Source of the DNA: Sugiyamaella lignohabitans
Taxonomy: Eukaryota > Ascomycota > Dipodascomycetes > Dipodascales > Trichomonascaceae
Reading direction: 5' to 3'
Assembly: GCF_001640025.1 (NCBI RefSeq)
Contig: NC_031673.1
Coordinates: 682,001 to 746,000 of the forward strand
DNA length: 64,000 nt
The position numbers were made by a program, and so were the translations under genes. Each line of letters opens with the position of its first letter. The stretch's first letter is position 1. The notes under the pieces were generated by a model. It was not told the DNA's origin, made no database searches, and was given only the letters and a program-made list of their open reading frames with translations. Shown one piece after another: positions 1-10,047 of this stretch.

Positions 1-333
1 AGACCTCCGGCAGACAAAATGTACACAGGTATCCCAATGTCAATCGTCGATACTGGTGCATTTCATGTGGCAATTGCTGCTCTACCCAGAATGGAGAGCA
101 GCAGCTGGAGGTCCACCTTATCTCTCCCAATTTTTATTACGGTAGAGCCATATAAGTGCAATTTATGTGTTCGATTCCCCACATTCACTATATGTTCTGA
201 CTATCGTCATGGAAGCCTATAGCCTTCTGTAGGCAAGAACCACGCCGTGCATCAAGAACCACTTGCTAGATCCACGCATGTCAATCTGATATCTCGACAT
301 TGTTAGTTGTGATTATTATACTTGTCAAAAAAT
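1..333. other. Upstream region of GET3
   Basis: No convincing gene. A 67-codon open frame at 19-222 has no recognisable domain and composition like non-coding DNA. The stretch presumably holds the promoter and 5' leader of GET3. The first 15 bases include CCTCCGGCAG, which resembles the outer end of the GC-rich element found elsewhere in the window, but too little is present to call a copy. Confidence 0.5.
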
Positions 334-1296
334 ATGTCGGAGGAACTTAATCTTGAACCTTCTCTTCAAAATATAATTGATCAGAAGTCGCTACGTTGGA
401 TTTTTGTCGGCGGAAAGGGTGGCGTAGGTAAGACAACCACTTCGTGTTCTTTAGCTCTACAGTTGGCCAAGAATAGGGAGAATGTTCTTCTAATCTCGAC
501 TGATCCTGCCCATAACTTGTCCGACGCATTTGGTCAAAAGTTTGGCAAGGATGCTAGACCTGTCAATGGTGTCCCTAATCTCCATGCCATGGAAATCGAT
601 CCCAATGGGTCTATTCAAGAGTTTCTAGATCAACCTCAGAACCAAGCTGCTAGTAGCATGATGCAAGATATTGCCTTCTCTATTCCTGGTGTAGACGAAG
701 CGCTGTCATTTGCAGAGGTCCTCAAACAAGTCAAGGCTCAATCATACTCGGTTATTGTTTTTGATACTGCTCCAACTGGCCACACTCTTCGTTTTCTGCA
801 ATTCCCTACCATTCTTGAAAAGGCTTTGGGTAAGATTTCAGAGATCTCTGGCCGGTTTGGTCCTATGCTCAACTCTTTGATGGGTGCTTCTGGAACCAAT
901 ACTGAAGACATGCTTGCTAAGCTGGAGTCGACTAGGGAGACTATTGCTGAAGTCAACAAACAATTCCAAAATCCTGATCTCACGACCTTTGTCTGTGTTT
1001 GTATTGCTGAGTTCTTATCTCTTTATGAAACTGAGCGTATGGTACAAGAACTCACCTCTTATGGTATCGACACCCATTGCATCGTTGTAAACCAGCTTTT
1101 GTTTCCAAAGACGACATCGGAATGTGAGCAGTGTAATGCTCGTTATAAAATGCAACAAAAATATCTTGAGCAAATCCTAGAGCTCTATGAGGACTTCCAT
1201 ATTGTTCAGCTTCCACAGCTTACCAGTGAAGTTCGTGGCCTAGAGTCTTTGCAAACATTTTCAGAGAAACTCATCCACCCTTATGTACCCAACTAA
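334..1296 (+). CDS. GET3: Get3 ATPase, tail-anchored protein targeting factor
   Basis: Cytosolic homodimeric ATPase that carries C-terminally anchored membrane proteins from the Get4/5-Sgt2 relay to the Get1/2 receptor in the ER membrane. The 320-residue product matches the family's usual length. Seen directly: a deviant P-loop GGKGGVGKT at residues 26-34, switch I motif [12 protein letters not shown], switch II motif [12 protein letters not shown], and the zinc-binding pair CEQC near the C terminus that joins the dimer. The frame stays open to a TTG at 322, but the first ATG is at 334 and gives [11 protein letters not shown], the usual spacing before the P-loop, so 334 is chosen. No intron is needed. 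It converges on NBS1, with 268 bases between stop codons. Confidence 0.95.
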   Translation: MSEELNLEPSLQNIIDQKSLRWIFVGGKGGVGKTTTSCSLALQLAKNRENVLLISTDPAHNLSDAFGQKFGKDARPVNGVPNLHAMEIDPNGSIQEFLDQPQNQAASSMMQDIAFSIPGVDEALSFAEVLKQVKAQSYSVIVFDTAPTGHTLRFLQFPTILEKALGKISEISGRFGPMLNSLMGASGTNTEDMLAKLESTRETIAEVNKQFQNPDLTTFVCVCIAEFLSLYETERMVQELTSYGIDTHCIVVNQLLFPKTTSECEQCNARYKMQQKYLEQILELYEDFHIVQLPQLTSEVRGLESLQTFSEKLIHPYVPN

Positions 1297-1564
1297 TCGC
1301 CTCCTTATAGATACGAATTGACTTATTCTTTTTTTTTTTGTCGTGAGTTTATCTTAACCATCAGAGCTTGCCTTAAGCCTCTGATTTTGCCTCGTTCGAT
1401 GGCCAAGACCTTTGATGTAGTATTTAAAACTTTATAGAACGTAGGTAAAACTTGACCAACGCAAGTTTTCATCTTTCACGTAATTTCATGTTGGTATATA
1501 GTTTAAAGAAGCTATATAATTGAATAAATAAATCCTTTTCCCGGTTGTTCAATAAGTTCACTTG

Positions 1565-3949
1565 TTAGTTTTTGCTAAATCTGAATGATAGCTCATCTTC
1601 GTCATCTTCGTCATAGTCATCCATGCTATGGACCGGTCTGCTTTCATTAGAGATAGCTGAACTGTAGTTGTTCATGCCAACTTCAGATTCATCTTCGCTG
1701 AGACTGTCATCGGAGTTAACAAACATATTCTCCGCTGCCTGTGTTTTAGTTTCTTTGCGGCGCTTAGATCGAGACGAATTCTGCAAACTTTCGACGGGGG
1801 GCAGCTTCCTTTTCGTGTACCTTTCTTTATTTGCGAACATGGACATGTCCTGTTCTAATAGCATATCAGTTGGGGCAGCCTCCATGTAGTCAACCTTCAT
1901 AGACGGTGGTTTACGCGGTTCCTTCATACGAAATCCTTTAAAATTGGGCCTCTTTGATTTCACCGTTGGAGCTTTAGGCTTTGGTAAATGTTGTCTAAAC
2001 TCAAGTGTTGCTTCGACTATTGCCAAATTCTCAAACCCTGCCAAGTCATCGTCAGAGTCTTCTGAGTCATCATCCAAGTCACCACTCCACTTTTTGATCA
2101 CACCTACATGTCCATCTTTGGGTTCGCTAGAATCTTCATCTGGATTGTTATCTTCGTCTTCTATCAATGCGGGAACAGATTCAGCAAACATGTCATCATC
2201 CACATTTGACGATTTATTGTCACTGGCCTGTTGAAGATCGAGCTTTCGTCGCTTGTATTCACGTGCATTTTGCGTGACATCCGGGGGAAATGTGCTTGTT
2301 TGCGTTATTATATCATCGTTAATTCTTTCTCGTCGCTTCCTTCTCGATGGTGAACGAGTTTCTCCATGAGTGTCAGGTTCCTTAGCGGTCGCTTGAGAAT
2401 CCGCAGTCTCCACCGCACCATCTTTGGCATCTATAGCCATAGAATCAGCCACTTTGTTCATTGATAAACTATCTGCCTGATTTGGAGCTAAAACAGGCAT
2501 ATCAGGCTCCCTTTTGGTAGTAGCCATCAGATCCATAATATTAAGTTGTTTTGTCTGAGGTTTTCTTCGTCGTATTGGGCCAGGCTTTCGTTCTGCCTCG
2601 ACTCTAATGCTTGTTTCTAAAAACGAAGCTGTTCCTAGTCTTTTTGGTTGTTCGGTGAAACTAACGGGTGCGCCATCTTCATCTGGTCGTCTCAAGTTTA
2701 ATTTACTTGCATCTGCCTCAAGAATTACAGTGAGAAAGTCAGAGGCTGCGAACAGTCTTGTGCCAATCATCTTTGCAGCATTGTTGAGAACTAATAATTT
2801 GTCAATATCCTCTTGATTAGACCTTTCAGAAGTATGATAGCCCACCAACACGAGATTATCAATATTCTTAACTTTGGATAGTACAAAATCTTTTATTCGA
2901 CTAGGCGGTTCATGAGCAGAGGTCATCTCGTAGACATATGCCTTGCCTCCACCACTGGTGATCGCTCCTAGCAATGCATCTCGCTCTTTTGTCTGTGGAA
3001 AGATAAACACCTTGTTTTCGAAAAGCTTCATACGATCAGAGTTTGGTGCCATTGCTGGATCAGGTATGTACTGTTCAGCATTTGGAAAATTCTTGTAAAA
3101 GTCAGTCTCCATGCTGTCGTCCCCAGAGAGTACCTCACAAGCTTTTTTTAAAGCTTTAGAAAATTCAAATGTAACAATTGGAATACACTTTACCAGTGCT
3201 GTCAATAGTTTCGACGAGTTGCTAGTGGGTTTCATATAAAACTTAGTAAGCTGATGAAGTTCTGACGAAAGTTTTATGTCGAAAGGTTCTAAATCCTTTA
3301 TCAATTCCTCTCTAACATTGATATGCCCATCGCCGGTCTCACCAGTGGAAAATGTTATGACCATTGGAACCCATCTAAGTAGTAATTTAACATCGTCGCC
3401 ATCCTTGGGTCCACCCAGGGTCAACCAGACCTCCCCCTTCTGCTTGACAGATGGCAAGCTTGATAGTTCAACCGTTTCATTAGAAATCTTTGTAGTACCG
3501 TTGACCATTGTACCCATTTTTGTCTTTAGATCTTTAAGCGTTACCTGAGACTTTGCTGAGCAATGTAAACCAGAGCCAGGTGTTGGAGACATCACCTTCA
3601 ATTCTGCATGTTGACGAGAAGTGGAATGTCCTGGCAATACAATATCATTCACTGACAGGGTTAGTTGGCAGTTTCAATTATGATTACTCTTACTCAAAAC
3701 GAAACCCAAATTATAATCCAACTTTTGAGAATGACTTACTAGACTTGGCTCTTCCAATTGAATAGGTTCTGCCAGGTCTAAGCCATCGTGTCTTGCCTAA
3801 TATGTTAGATTCCGCTCCCACTAACGGCTTGTCTTCGAGGCTAATACTGCACATAATGTAAGCCGTAATACACAGCAACGCTATCCTCTTAAGCATATTC
3901 TATCGGTCTTACCATTGAAAGCAGAACCTGGAGTAAAGAGGAGCCACAT
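1565..3949 (-). CDS. NBS1: Nibrin/Xrs2-like subunit of the MRN/MRX complex, three exons
   Basis: DNA double-strand-break sensor subunit that binds Mre11 and recruits the Tel1/ATM kinase. Proposed CDS: complement(join(1565..3651,3740..3796,3913..3949)), 726 residues. Both introns have GTAAGA or GTAAGT donors and CTAAC branch sites before the acceptor. The spliced start MWLLFTPGSAFNG follows the MWxL opening typical of nibrins. Exons 2-3 complete an FHA domain (GRTYSIGR, then HSTSRQHAEL, residues 1-100). A tandem BRCT-like region follows at about 110-330. The rest is acidic and disordered, with an Mre11-binding-like NFKGF near residue 598 and a C-terminal acidic patch ending in ELSFRFSKN, which fits the FxF/Y Tel1-recruiting motif. 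Without splicing, the frame would start at a GTG inside the FHA domain. Xrs2 is the S. cerevisiae counterpart. Confidence 0.88.
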
Positions 3950-4588
3950 TCCCACTGAGATTGGCCATACCACTACGAACGGATCTAGAATGTAATTACC
4001 CTCTGCATATATAACATTTATAGAGGTTGGTAGCCGTACTAGCTCAAGACGCCATCCGGGGAACCAAAAAAGATCCGCTGAGTGTAGAATCTGTTTCAAT
4101 AGAATATATCCAAGAAATTAATATAGCAAGTACCGTAGATAGTTTATTGATAGATAGTACAAAATAAAATGGAAATAGTCAGAAAACCCCAAGAGAATTG
4201 TTGAAACCTCACAGCAATGTGGATTATGCATTTCAAGTGGATACAAAATCTACAATGAAATAGTAACATTGAGTCTCCTTTTTATTTCAACCTATGTTTC
4301 TCTCTCTCAACTCAAGATAATGCTAGCTGACGGCTAGATTTCTAAAACCAAGGGGGAATGTGGAAAACACTTATAGAGATAACCAATCGTATGTATTATC
4401 TCTAGCTTTAATGTCAAGTTTAGCGCAGAGTTTTACAAATCCTAAATATTGTGATTCTTAACATGTTAGCTCAAGAAATTAATAAACAGAACCAACAAAG
4501 CCTTTTGTTCATTATAAAGAGACTTGGGGTTCCGAGTAAACAGATCGACAGGGGAAATGCTGGAGTATATGCAAGGGGCTGCAGAACG
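3950..4588. other. Intergenic region between NBS1 and VPS35
   Basis: Presumed NBS1 promoter (reading left) and the far 3' flank of VPS35. AT-rich with no convincing ORF. The GC-rich element at 4589-4734 follows directly. Confidence 0.5.
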
Positions 4589-4734
4589 GCCTCCGGCGGC
4601 TGGGGCTCCGCCTCAGACCCTGCCTGCTCCTCTCGCTGCGCTCGAGTCGAGGCGTCGCCGGTGCCAGCGAAACTCAAAACTCCTGCGAAGCAGGAGCAGC
4701 CAGGGTCTGGGGCGGAGCCCCAGCCGCCGGAGGC
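4589..4734. repeat. GC-rich palindromic element, full copy (alpha left, beta right)
   Basis: Two inverted arms beginning GCCTCCGGCGGC and ending GCCGCCGGAGGC enclose the alpha hairpin (CTCTCGCTGCGCTCGAGTC), a spacer of about 30 bases and the beta hairpin (CTCCTGCGAAGCAGGAG). It lies 61 bases past the VPS35 stop, probably in its 3' UTR. The left-arm loop region is slightly diverged (GCCTCAG for GCCCCAG). Confidence 0.9.
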
Positions 4735-4795
4735 AGGACCCCTCTCCCAGATTATCCGGTTTAGTGTATTTATATTCAGTTATACAAAAGTAGAG

Positions 4796-7552
4796 CTACC
4801 AGACGATTTCTTGGAATTTATCGTCAACGCTTTTTTGCTGGGTTATGTACTCAAGAGTGCGCTCAAAATGCTTGCGTGGCGAGTCCGAGATCTTTTCATC
4901 AGCATTGTTGTTGAGATTGGTCTGAATCAGGTTGATGAGACCGTTGATGTACCTTACGGTAACCGCCGAATTACCGTGGTCAAAGTAGTAGATGTATCGG
5001 TTGAGGATTTCGACAAAAAGTTCAACTGACACGGCAACATCCATACAGGCATCGGCTACTCGTAGCGACCGTTGTAGACACTCGAGTACTCGCTTGTCGT
5101 CACGGAAGAGCTCTTCTTCAGTGCGACCAGGAATCTCTACAGCCCACCAAAGATGACTAGCAAGGTAAACAGCACGACATTGATCGGGTTTCTTTAACAA
5201 TTTGGAAGCATGTAATGCACACTTCGATACTAGAGTATCGTAGTTGTCTGCAGTGAAGTTTCTAGTGGATTGTAGAGCGCCCGCAATGATGCAAAGGGCT
5301 TGGAACTGGGCTCGTGAATCGGAAACAGACTCTTCATAGACAGTAAAAGCCTCGGCAAAAAACTCATAACTAGCTTCCTCAGCATTGACTTGGTCAGCCA
5401 GAGATGCAACATTGACGTAAAGACGGAGGGCAAGCTCTGATCGTCCTGAGTTGTAAAGCTCGTCAATCAAACGATGAATGAATTTGAACGAAGAACCAAT
5501 TTTGGCTGCTTTCTCAGAGTCAGATTTTCTACGTTGATATCGACGCACAAGTTTAAACGCGCTGGTAACAACCGCTGGATATGTATACTTAATACGCATG
5601 CCGCCATCACTGAGAGCCTTCTTAGCAGCTGCTAACAATTTAGCATGAACATCAGGATTTTTGTTGTAGACGAGGTGAACCAGCTGTGCAAGCTTAGATT
5701 GGTCAGCAACAATCTCTTCACTGTCGTTAGAAATATCAGGAGTGGAGGCTGTTTGTTTCTTGGTAGAGGTTCCACCAGGTGGGAATTCAGTGGAATGACC
5801 AGCAGAGGCAGTGCCGTCTTTGATGACAATAGACACTAATTCAAATACACCTTTGACATCATCGAGTTCGGTGATTTTCTTGGATTGCTTCAATACAGCA
5901 TTGATAACCGAGCCAGCAATGGCCTGTTGAGTGGATATAGGCTGTGATGAGAGCAGTGGCTGGTAGCCAGGAATTGACAACACGGTGAGGAAGTCAGGGT
6001 AGAAGTTGATAAGAGACAGGAGAAGTTCCTGGACGTTAACAGCGGCTTCTTTGTCGGCATGTAACTGTTGTTGTATCGTGGCTACATATTGGAGAATGCG
6101 ATCAATATAGTCTTTACGGTCAGGATACCAGTTAAGGGACAACTTGGCGATACCAAGTAAAAGGGCAGTTTTATCAGGCAAAGGGAGATCTGGATGTGCC
6201 TGAACAAGGCTATTGAAATGACTCCAGAACTTTTCAAACAGATTCTCACCTGAACCATTATCCTTGCCTTCAGATTCATCTTCACTAGTTGCCTTGGGCT
6301 TGTCATCACCTGTCTCAGACTCTGTTTGATTGTCGCCAACTGGTTTGGATTCCTGACTATCTCCAATAGTCACGTCGCCCAACTTCTTAGTAACATCACC
6401 ATCATCATCTTGTTCCAGTTCCTTCATTCTCGAAGAATAATCGCTCAGTCGGTTAATAAGCGACAATAGGATCTTCTTGATGCTGACACCAGGATGTAGA
6501 TTGGTGGTAGCTGTTAGGTAGAGGTCTAAAGTGTAAAGATGGAACTCGTCAGGGAACACTTGGGAAATAACGTCCAGAAGATATTCCTGAGCAAGCACAT
6601 CACGACATTGAACCACCTGCTCTAAAATAGCAGGAAGAATCGACTCTTTATAATACTCCTTATCAATACCTTCAAGTTGAGACAACCTGACAAGGTTAGA
6701 CCCAACTAAAATTTGCAGCTCTTGGCGTTCCTTGGTTCTCTTTTCACGTTCTCGACTATGACCCTGATGCTGAAGTCGGACCCACAGCTTATTCATCTCA
6801 ATAAAATTAGTGATAATAAATTGAATCGAATCCTTGAGGTTGCCTCTTAATTCGGGGTCAATAACTGGAGCACTGGTGACAGCAGAAGCCGAACCTGGTC
6901 CAGTGATAGTAGTCTCAGATCCATTTCCATTACTAGTATTAGACCTAGTATCAGCAACATTTTTCGTTTCGCCAGGACCAGCTGCCGAGTCATCACTACT
7001 GGTAGTAGCAACAGCAGCAGTAATAACACCTCCATTAGTACCGTTAACATCTTCACCGCTTGGTAAATAGTCTCTTGTTCCTTGACTCAAGTAATATCGC
7101 AAAAACAAGCCTCTAATAGGATGCTGGACACCACGACACATTTCCATCATGTCCTTCATAATCTCTCTCACTGGAGCATCTGGCACACTCATATATGCCG
7201 TACCAACCGTAATCATCAGATACAGTCTAGGAACAATGTTACCAGCATACTGAACAAGTTCATAGATATCAGCCAGATGATGATTAGGATGGTCTTCTCT
7301 AAGGAAATCGCCCAAATGTCTCAATGCATCGAATACCGCAATATACAATTCATAATATTGTTTAGGAGTAAGTACCGAACTACGAAGTTCGGCCAAGAAT
7401 GTCGATGCGTGGCGGATTGCGTCTAGTAATTTGCCTTTTGTTTCAAGACACTTTCTCATCTGATGCTCCTGTTGTCTAATAAACTGTAGCGACTCTTCAA
7501 GATGTCGAGCCTGCTCTTCAGGAGACAGTGGGGCTGGTGGGTTGGAAGACAT
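4796..7552 (-). CDS. VPS35: Retromer core subunit Vps35
   Basis: Scaffold of the retromer coat, which recycles sorting receptors such as Vps10 from endosomes to the Golgi. It binds Vps26 at its N terminus and Vps29 at its C terminus. One uninterrupted exon of 918 residues, close to the 944 of S. cerevisiae. The N terminus has the conserved PRLYLMITVG motif near residue 110, followed by the DAPVREIMKDM and HPIRGLFLRYYL blocks typical of the family. The remainder is alpha-solenoid. Two low-complexity insertions, one Ser/Thr/Gly-rich near 175-230 and one acidic near 385-430, are probably surface loops. The ATG at 7552 gives MSSNPPAPLSPEEQ; a proline-rich lead before the first helix is normal. 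Confidence 0.96.
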   Translation of the reverse strand: MSSNPPAPLSPEEQARHLEESLQFIRQQEHQMRKCLETKGKLLDAIRHASTFLAELRSSVLTPKQYYELYIAVFDALRHLGDFLREDHPNHHLADIYELVQYAGNIVPRLYLMITVGTAYMSVPDAPVREIMKDMMEMCRGVQHPIRGLFLRYYLSQGTRDYLPSGEDVNGTNGGVITAAVATTSSDDSAAGPGETKNVADTRSNTSNGNGSETTITGPGSASAVTSAPVIDPELRGNLKDSIQFIITNFIEMNKLWVRLQHQGHSREREKRTKERQELQILVGSNLVRLSQLEGIDKEYYKESILPAILEQVVQCRDVLAQEYLLDVISQVFPDEFHLYTLDLYLTATTNLHPGVSIKKILLSLINRLSDYSSRMKELEQDDDGDVTKKLGDVTIGDSQESKPVGDNQTESETGDDKPKATSEDESEGKDNGSGENLFEKFWSHFNSLVQAHPDLPLPDKTALLLGIAKLSLNWYPDRKDYIDRILQYVATIQQQLHADKEAAVNVQELLLSLINFYPDFLTVLSIPGYQPLLSSQPISTQQAIAGSVINAVLKQSKKITELDDVKGVFELVSIVIKDGTASAGHSTEFPPGGTSTKKQTASTPDISNDSEEIVADQSKLAQLVHLVYNKNPDVHAKLLAAAKKALSDGGMRIKYTYPAVVTSAFKLVRRYQRRKSDSEKAAKIGSSFKFIHRLIDELYNSGRSELALRLYVNVASLADQVNAEEASYEFFAEAFTVYEESVSDSRAQFQALCIIAGALQSTRNFTADNYDTLVSKCALHASKLLKKPDQCRAVYLASHLWWAVEIPGRTEEELFRDDKRVLECLQRSLRVADACMDVAVSVELFVEILNRYIYYFDHGNSAVTVRYINGLINLIQTNLNNNADEKISDSPRKHFERTLEYITQQKSVDDKFQEIVW

Positions 7553-8838
7553 GTTAGGCCAACCGATATAACAAAAACCACAGGCTCAGTCTCCACAAAC
7601 TCCAAGAGTCAATTCAATTCCCACTACTGGGTTCAAATACCAAATTCACAAAGTCTTGGAACCCAAAAATTGTAACAATTCAAACACAAATGACTGACTA
7701 TTCTTGCAGTGGCTAATCGGCAATTTAACTCCACACAATGAAACTATTACACCGAAGCGTTATAATGGCCGTAATTTAGGGTACTTCTTATAATACCAAT
7801 GGTCAATTGGTTTACTGTCAGTCGCTGATAACAGTTACCAGTTCTGAATACGAGTATAACAGCACGTTGAAACAGGTCGATATATCACTATATGGCGCTG
7901 CTAATAGATTGACTTCACCGTTGATGCGCTCCAACCGACTGATAGGGAGGCCCTCTATAGTGGCGATGCACGGCGATACGCCATACCGGCAGACTAAGCA
8001 GGTAAGATGGCTGAACGGCTGTGCATCAGTAATTATAGACCCAGCGGTAGAGACTCGACTTCAGACCAGAGCTCCTCTTACTATTAGGTCACTAACGTAT
8101 TGATCTTTAATAAATATGTGAAGAAAGAGGAATTGAACTGATTCGCACCCAAAGTGCTGAAATCGGGCTGCTCTACTCTTTTTACTACAGGAGCTAGGTC
8201 GATTGATTCCCTCAAAGGAAATACAAATCTACGTATCCTACATATCAGCTGACATCCTGAGTATATTTAAAGACTGAAGAAAATACTCCCTTGCCAGAAT
8301 ACCCTAACAATTCCATCACAAACCCTCAATCGACCCCTTCAAAATCCACCATCTGAGGTTCATATGCTCGAGGTCACCATTCATCCCGAACAGAGCCATT
8401 ACCCTAGCCCGACTGACTATAAAAGATGAATTTTTCAAGTAAGATCACCTGCCAACATGTTAAATCAACTACTACCAACAGGTTAAGTCAACTACCAACA
8501 TGTTAAATCAACTACCAGCATGTTAGATCGACTGCCAACATCTAACAGATCCGAGTTTTCACGGATTCAGCGACAATGTTTATATAGTATAGTTTATTGG
8601 CAGTTAAAATAGAAACGATTGTTTTTCATTTTCTGTCGGCATTATCGAAGATCCATCCGCTTCACCCTCCTTGGCTGTTGGATTCAAAAATATGCCAAGA
8701 ACAATCACCCTCGTATTTTCACACAACGCAAATATCGAAAACAGGTGCTCGCACTCTTGCGAACGCGTTTTAGCGTCGGTGACATTCATACTAGTTAGAA
8801 ACAGAGTTCCTTGACGAGCCAACTGACGTCCCCTCGCG
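7553..8838. other. Intergenic region between VPS35 and the LYR gene
   Basis: Holds the VPS35 promoter on its left side. No supportable coding exon was found; open frames at 7807-8103 and 8604-8942 look random or run into the GC-rich repeat. A tandem repeat lies at 8452-8548, and a tRNA-like but unfoldable stretch at about 8110-8200. Confidence 0.5.
8452..8548. repeat. Short tandem repeat, about 20-bp unit, 4-5 copies
   Basis: Imperfect head-to-tail copies of a unit close to CCAACATGTTAAATCAACTA. Single-base changes such as CATGTTAGATCGACTG separate the copies, and the last copy is truncated. It lies in non-coding DNA about 570-660 bases upstream of the LYR gene. Confidence 0.8.
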
Positions 8839-8977
8839 GCCTCCGGCGGCTGGGGCTCCGCCCCAGACCCCGCTGCTCCTCTCGCTTCGCTCGAGTCTGT
8901 TCCGTCTCCGGTCCCAGCCAAACTCCTGCGAAGCAGGAGCAACCAGGGTCTGGGGCGGAGCCCCAGCCGCCGGAGGC
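8839..8977. repeat. GC-rich palindromic element, full copy (alpha left, beta right)
   Basis: Near-perfect inverted arms with loop TCC on the left and its complement GGA on the right, the alpha hairpin CTCTCGCTTCGCTCGAGTC, a spacer containing CCGGTCCCAGC, and the beta hairpin CTCCTGCGAAGCAGGAG. It ends 137 bases before the start of the LYR gene. Confidence 0.92.
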
Positions 8978-9114
8978 AGACCGGGAGAGGAGTTCGAGTT
9001 TCTGAAAAACAGAGTGCAGGGCCGGATGTGCATGTTAAACCCTTTCATCCGGAAATTTCAGGTGATCCAGACATTGGCCGGTTACAGGTGTGATATGGTT
9101 GATTTGGCGTGCTA

Positions 9115-10017
9115 ATGAACCCGGTTCTTGATATATGGACGTCGACTAGAGCCATATCCAAGGGTTTATTGAGACAGAACCATCTGCCACACTTTGTGCT
9201 GGCGTCGACCCGTGGGAGCGTCCTGGCGGTTTATCGAGGTCTGTTTAGGGAATCACAGCGGTTCGTCGACCCGTTATGTCGGGCGTTTTTGAAAGACTTT
9301 GTTTATGAAAAGTTCACAGCGTACAAGTATGTGGTCAGTTCTAAACGCGTCGAGGCGCTGGTCAGAGCTGCTAATGAGGATCTGGTGTTGTTGAGACAGG
9401 CGAATGGCGTCGAGGGTACTCGCATTCAGAAGTCCAAGGCAGTTGAAAGTATCATGGATAGGGTGTTTCATTCCATATTTGTTCGTGACTCGCCTCTCAA
9501 GAGACTGCACAAGCAGAGCTTGTTGGAGCATGGGCTTGTTTACAGGATCAATCGCCTGTCAGCTCCGAAGATTGCCTCGTTCAAACAACACATGGAAAAG
9601 GCAGACTCCAATTCGGAATTATATTACCAGTTTGTCAACCTGCTCAAGAAAAATCATATCAATCTGGGTCAGAATGGCAAAAAAATGGTGTATGATATGC
9701 CTATAGAAGGTACCTTCCTGGGTACACCGTTGCCTGCGTCTAGAGAGCGCAATACAATCCAGAAGACGTACAAAACTGTTCTACGCAATGTTATCTACCC
9801 AGTCGATGCTAAAGTTCTCGAATATATAGAGAGGCAGTCCAAAGACCCTGTTCCTGAAGGAGTAAATCCAGAGCTTAGAAAGTTCTATAAACGGCGGCTT
9901 AGAGCCTGCTTGAAAAACTATTACACCGTCCAGGGAAATAAGCGGCCTGAAAAGCTGGTATTCCCAAACATCTCTCATTTTTCGAAGGACGATATTTATT
10001 TCACAGGATTGACTTGA
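9115..10017 (+). CDS. LYR-motif protein, probably mitochondrial
   Basis: Conserved fungal-type protein of 300 residues whose exact ortholog I do not recognise. Near residue 30 it has ASTRGSVLAVYRGLFRESQRF, split here as ASTRGSVLAVYR and GLFRESQRF. This fits the LYR signature (here VYR) with the downstream Phe, as used by LYR proteins that bind the mitochondrial acyl carrier protein. The basic, hydroxylated N terminus (WTSTRAISKGLLRQNH) could be a targeting sequence. The rest is basic and helical, longer than the roughly 100-residue single-domain LYR factors. The frame is open from a GTG at 9109; the first ATG at 9115 is preferred. It converges on APC4, with only 30 bases between stops. A role in respiratory-chain or Fe-S assembly is inference. 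Confidence 0.75.
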   Translation: MNPVLDIWTSTRAISKGLLRQNHLPHFVLASTRGSVLAVYRGLFRESQRFVDPLCRAFLKDFVYEKFTAYKYVVSSKRVEALVRAANEDLVLLRQANGVEGTRIQKSKAVESIMDRVFHSIFVRDSPLKRLHKQSLLEHGLVYRINRLSAPKIASFKQHMEKADSNSELYYQFVNLLKKNHINLGQNGKKMVYDMPIEGTFLGTPLPASRERNTIQKTYKTVLRNVIYPVDAKVLEYIERQSKDPVPEGVNPELRKFYKRRLRACLKNYYTVQGNKRPEKLVFPNISHFSKDDIYFTGLT

Positions 10018-10047
10018 ATATTTTTTCGTTAATGTACATAGATCAAA

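Noticed and set aside
4451..5029. 192-codon open frame on the plus strand
   Set aside because: It runs through the GC-rich element and then antisense to VPS35; no domain.
8110..8200. tRNA-like stretch on the minus strand (GCTC...GAGC D-stem-like, AGTTCAATTCC T-arm-like)
   Set aside because: The D loop would be far too long, the anticodon and T stems do not pair, and no A/B box matches well. At best a decayed tRNA fragment.
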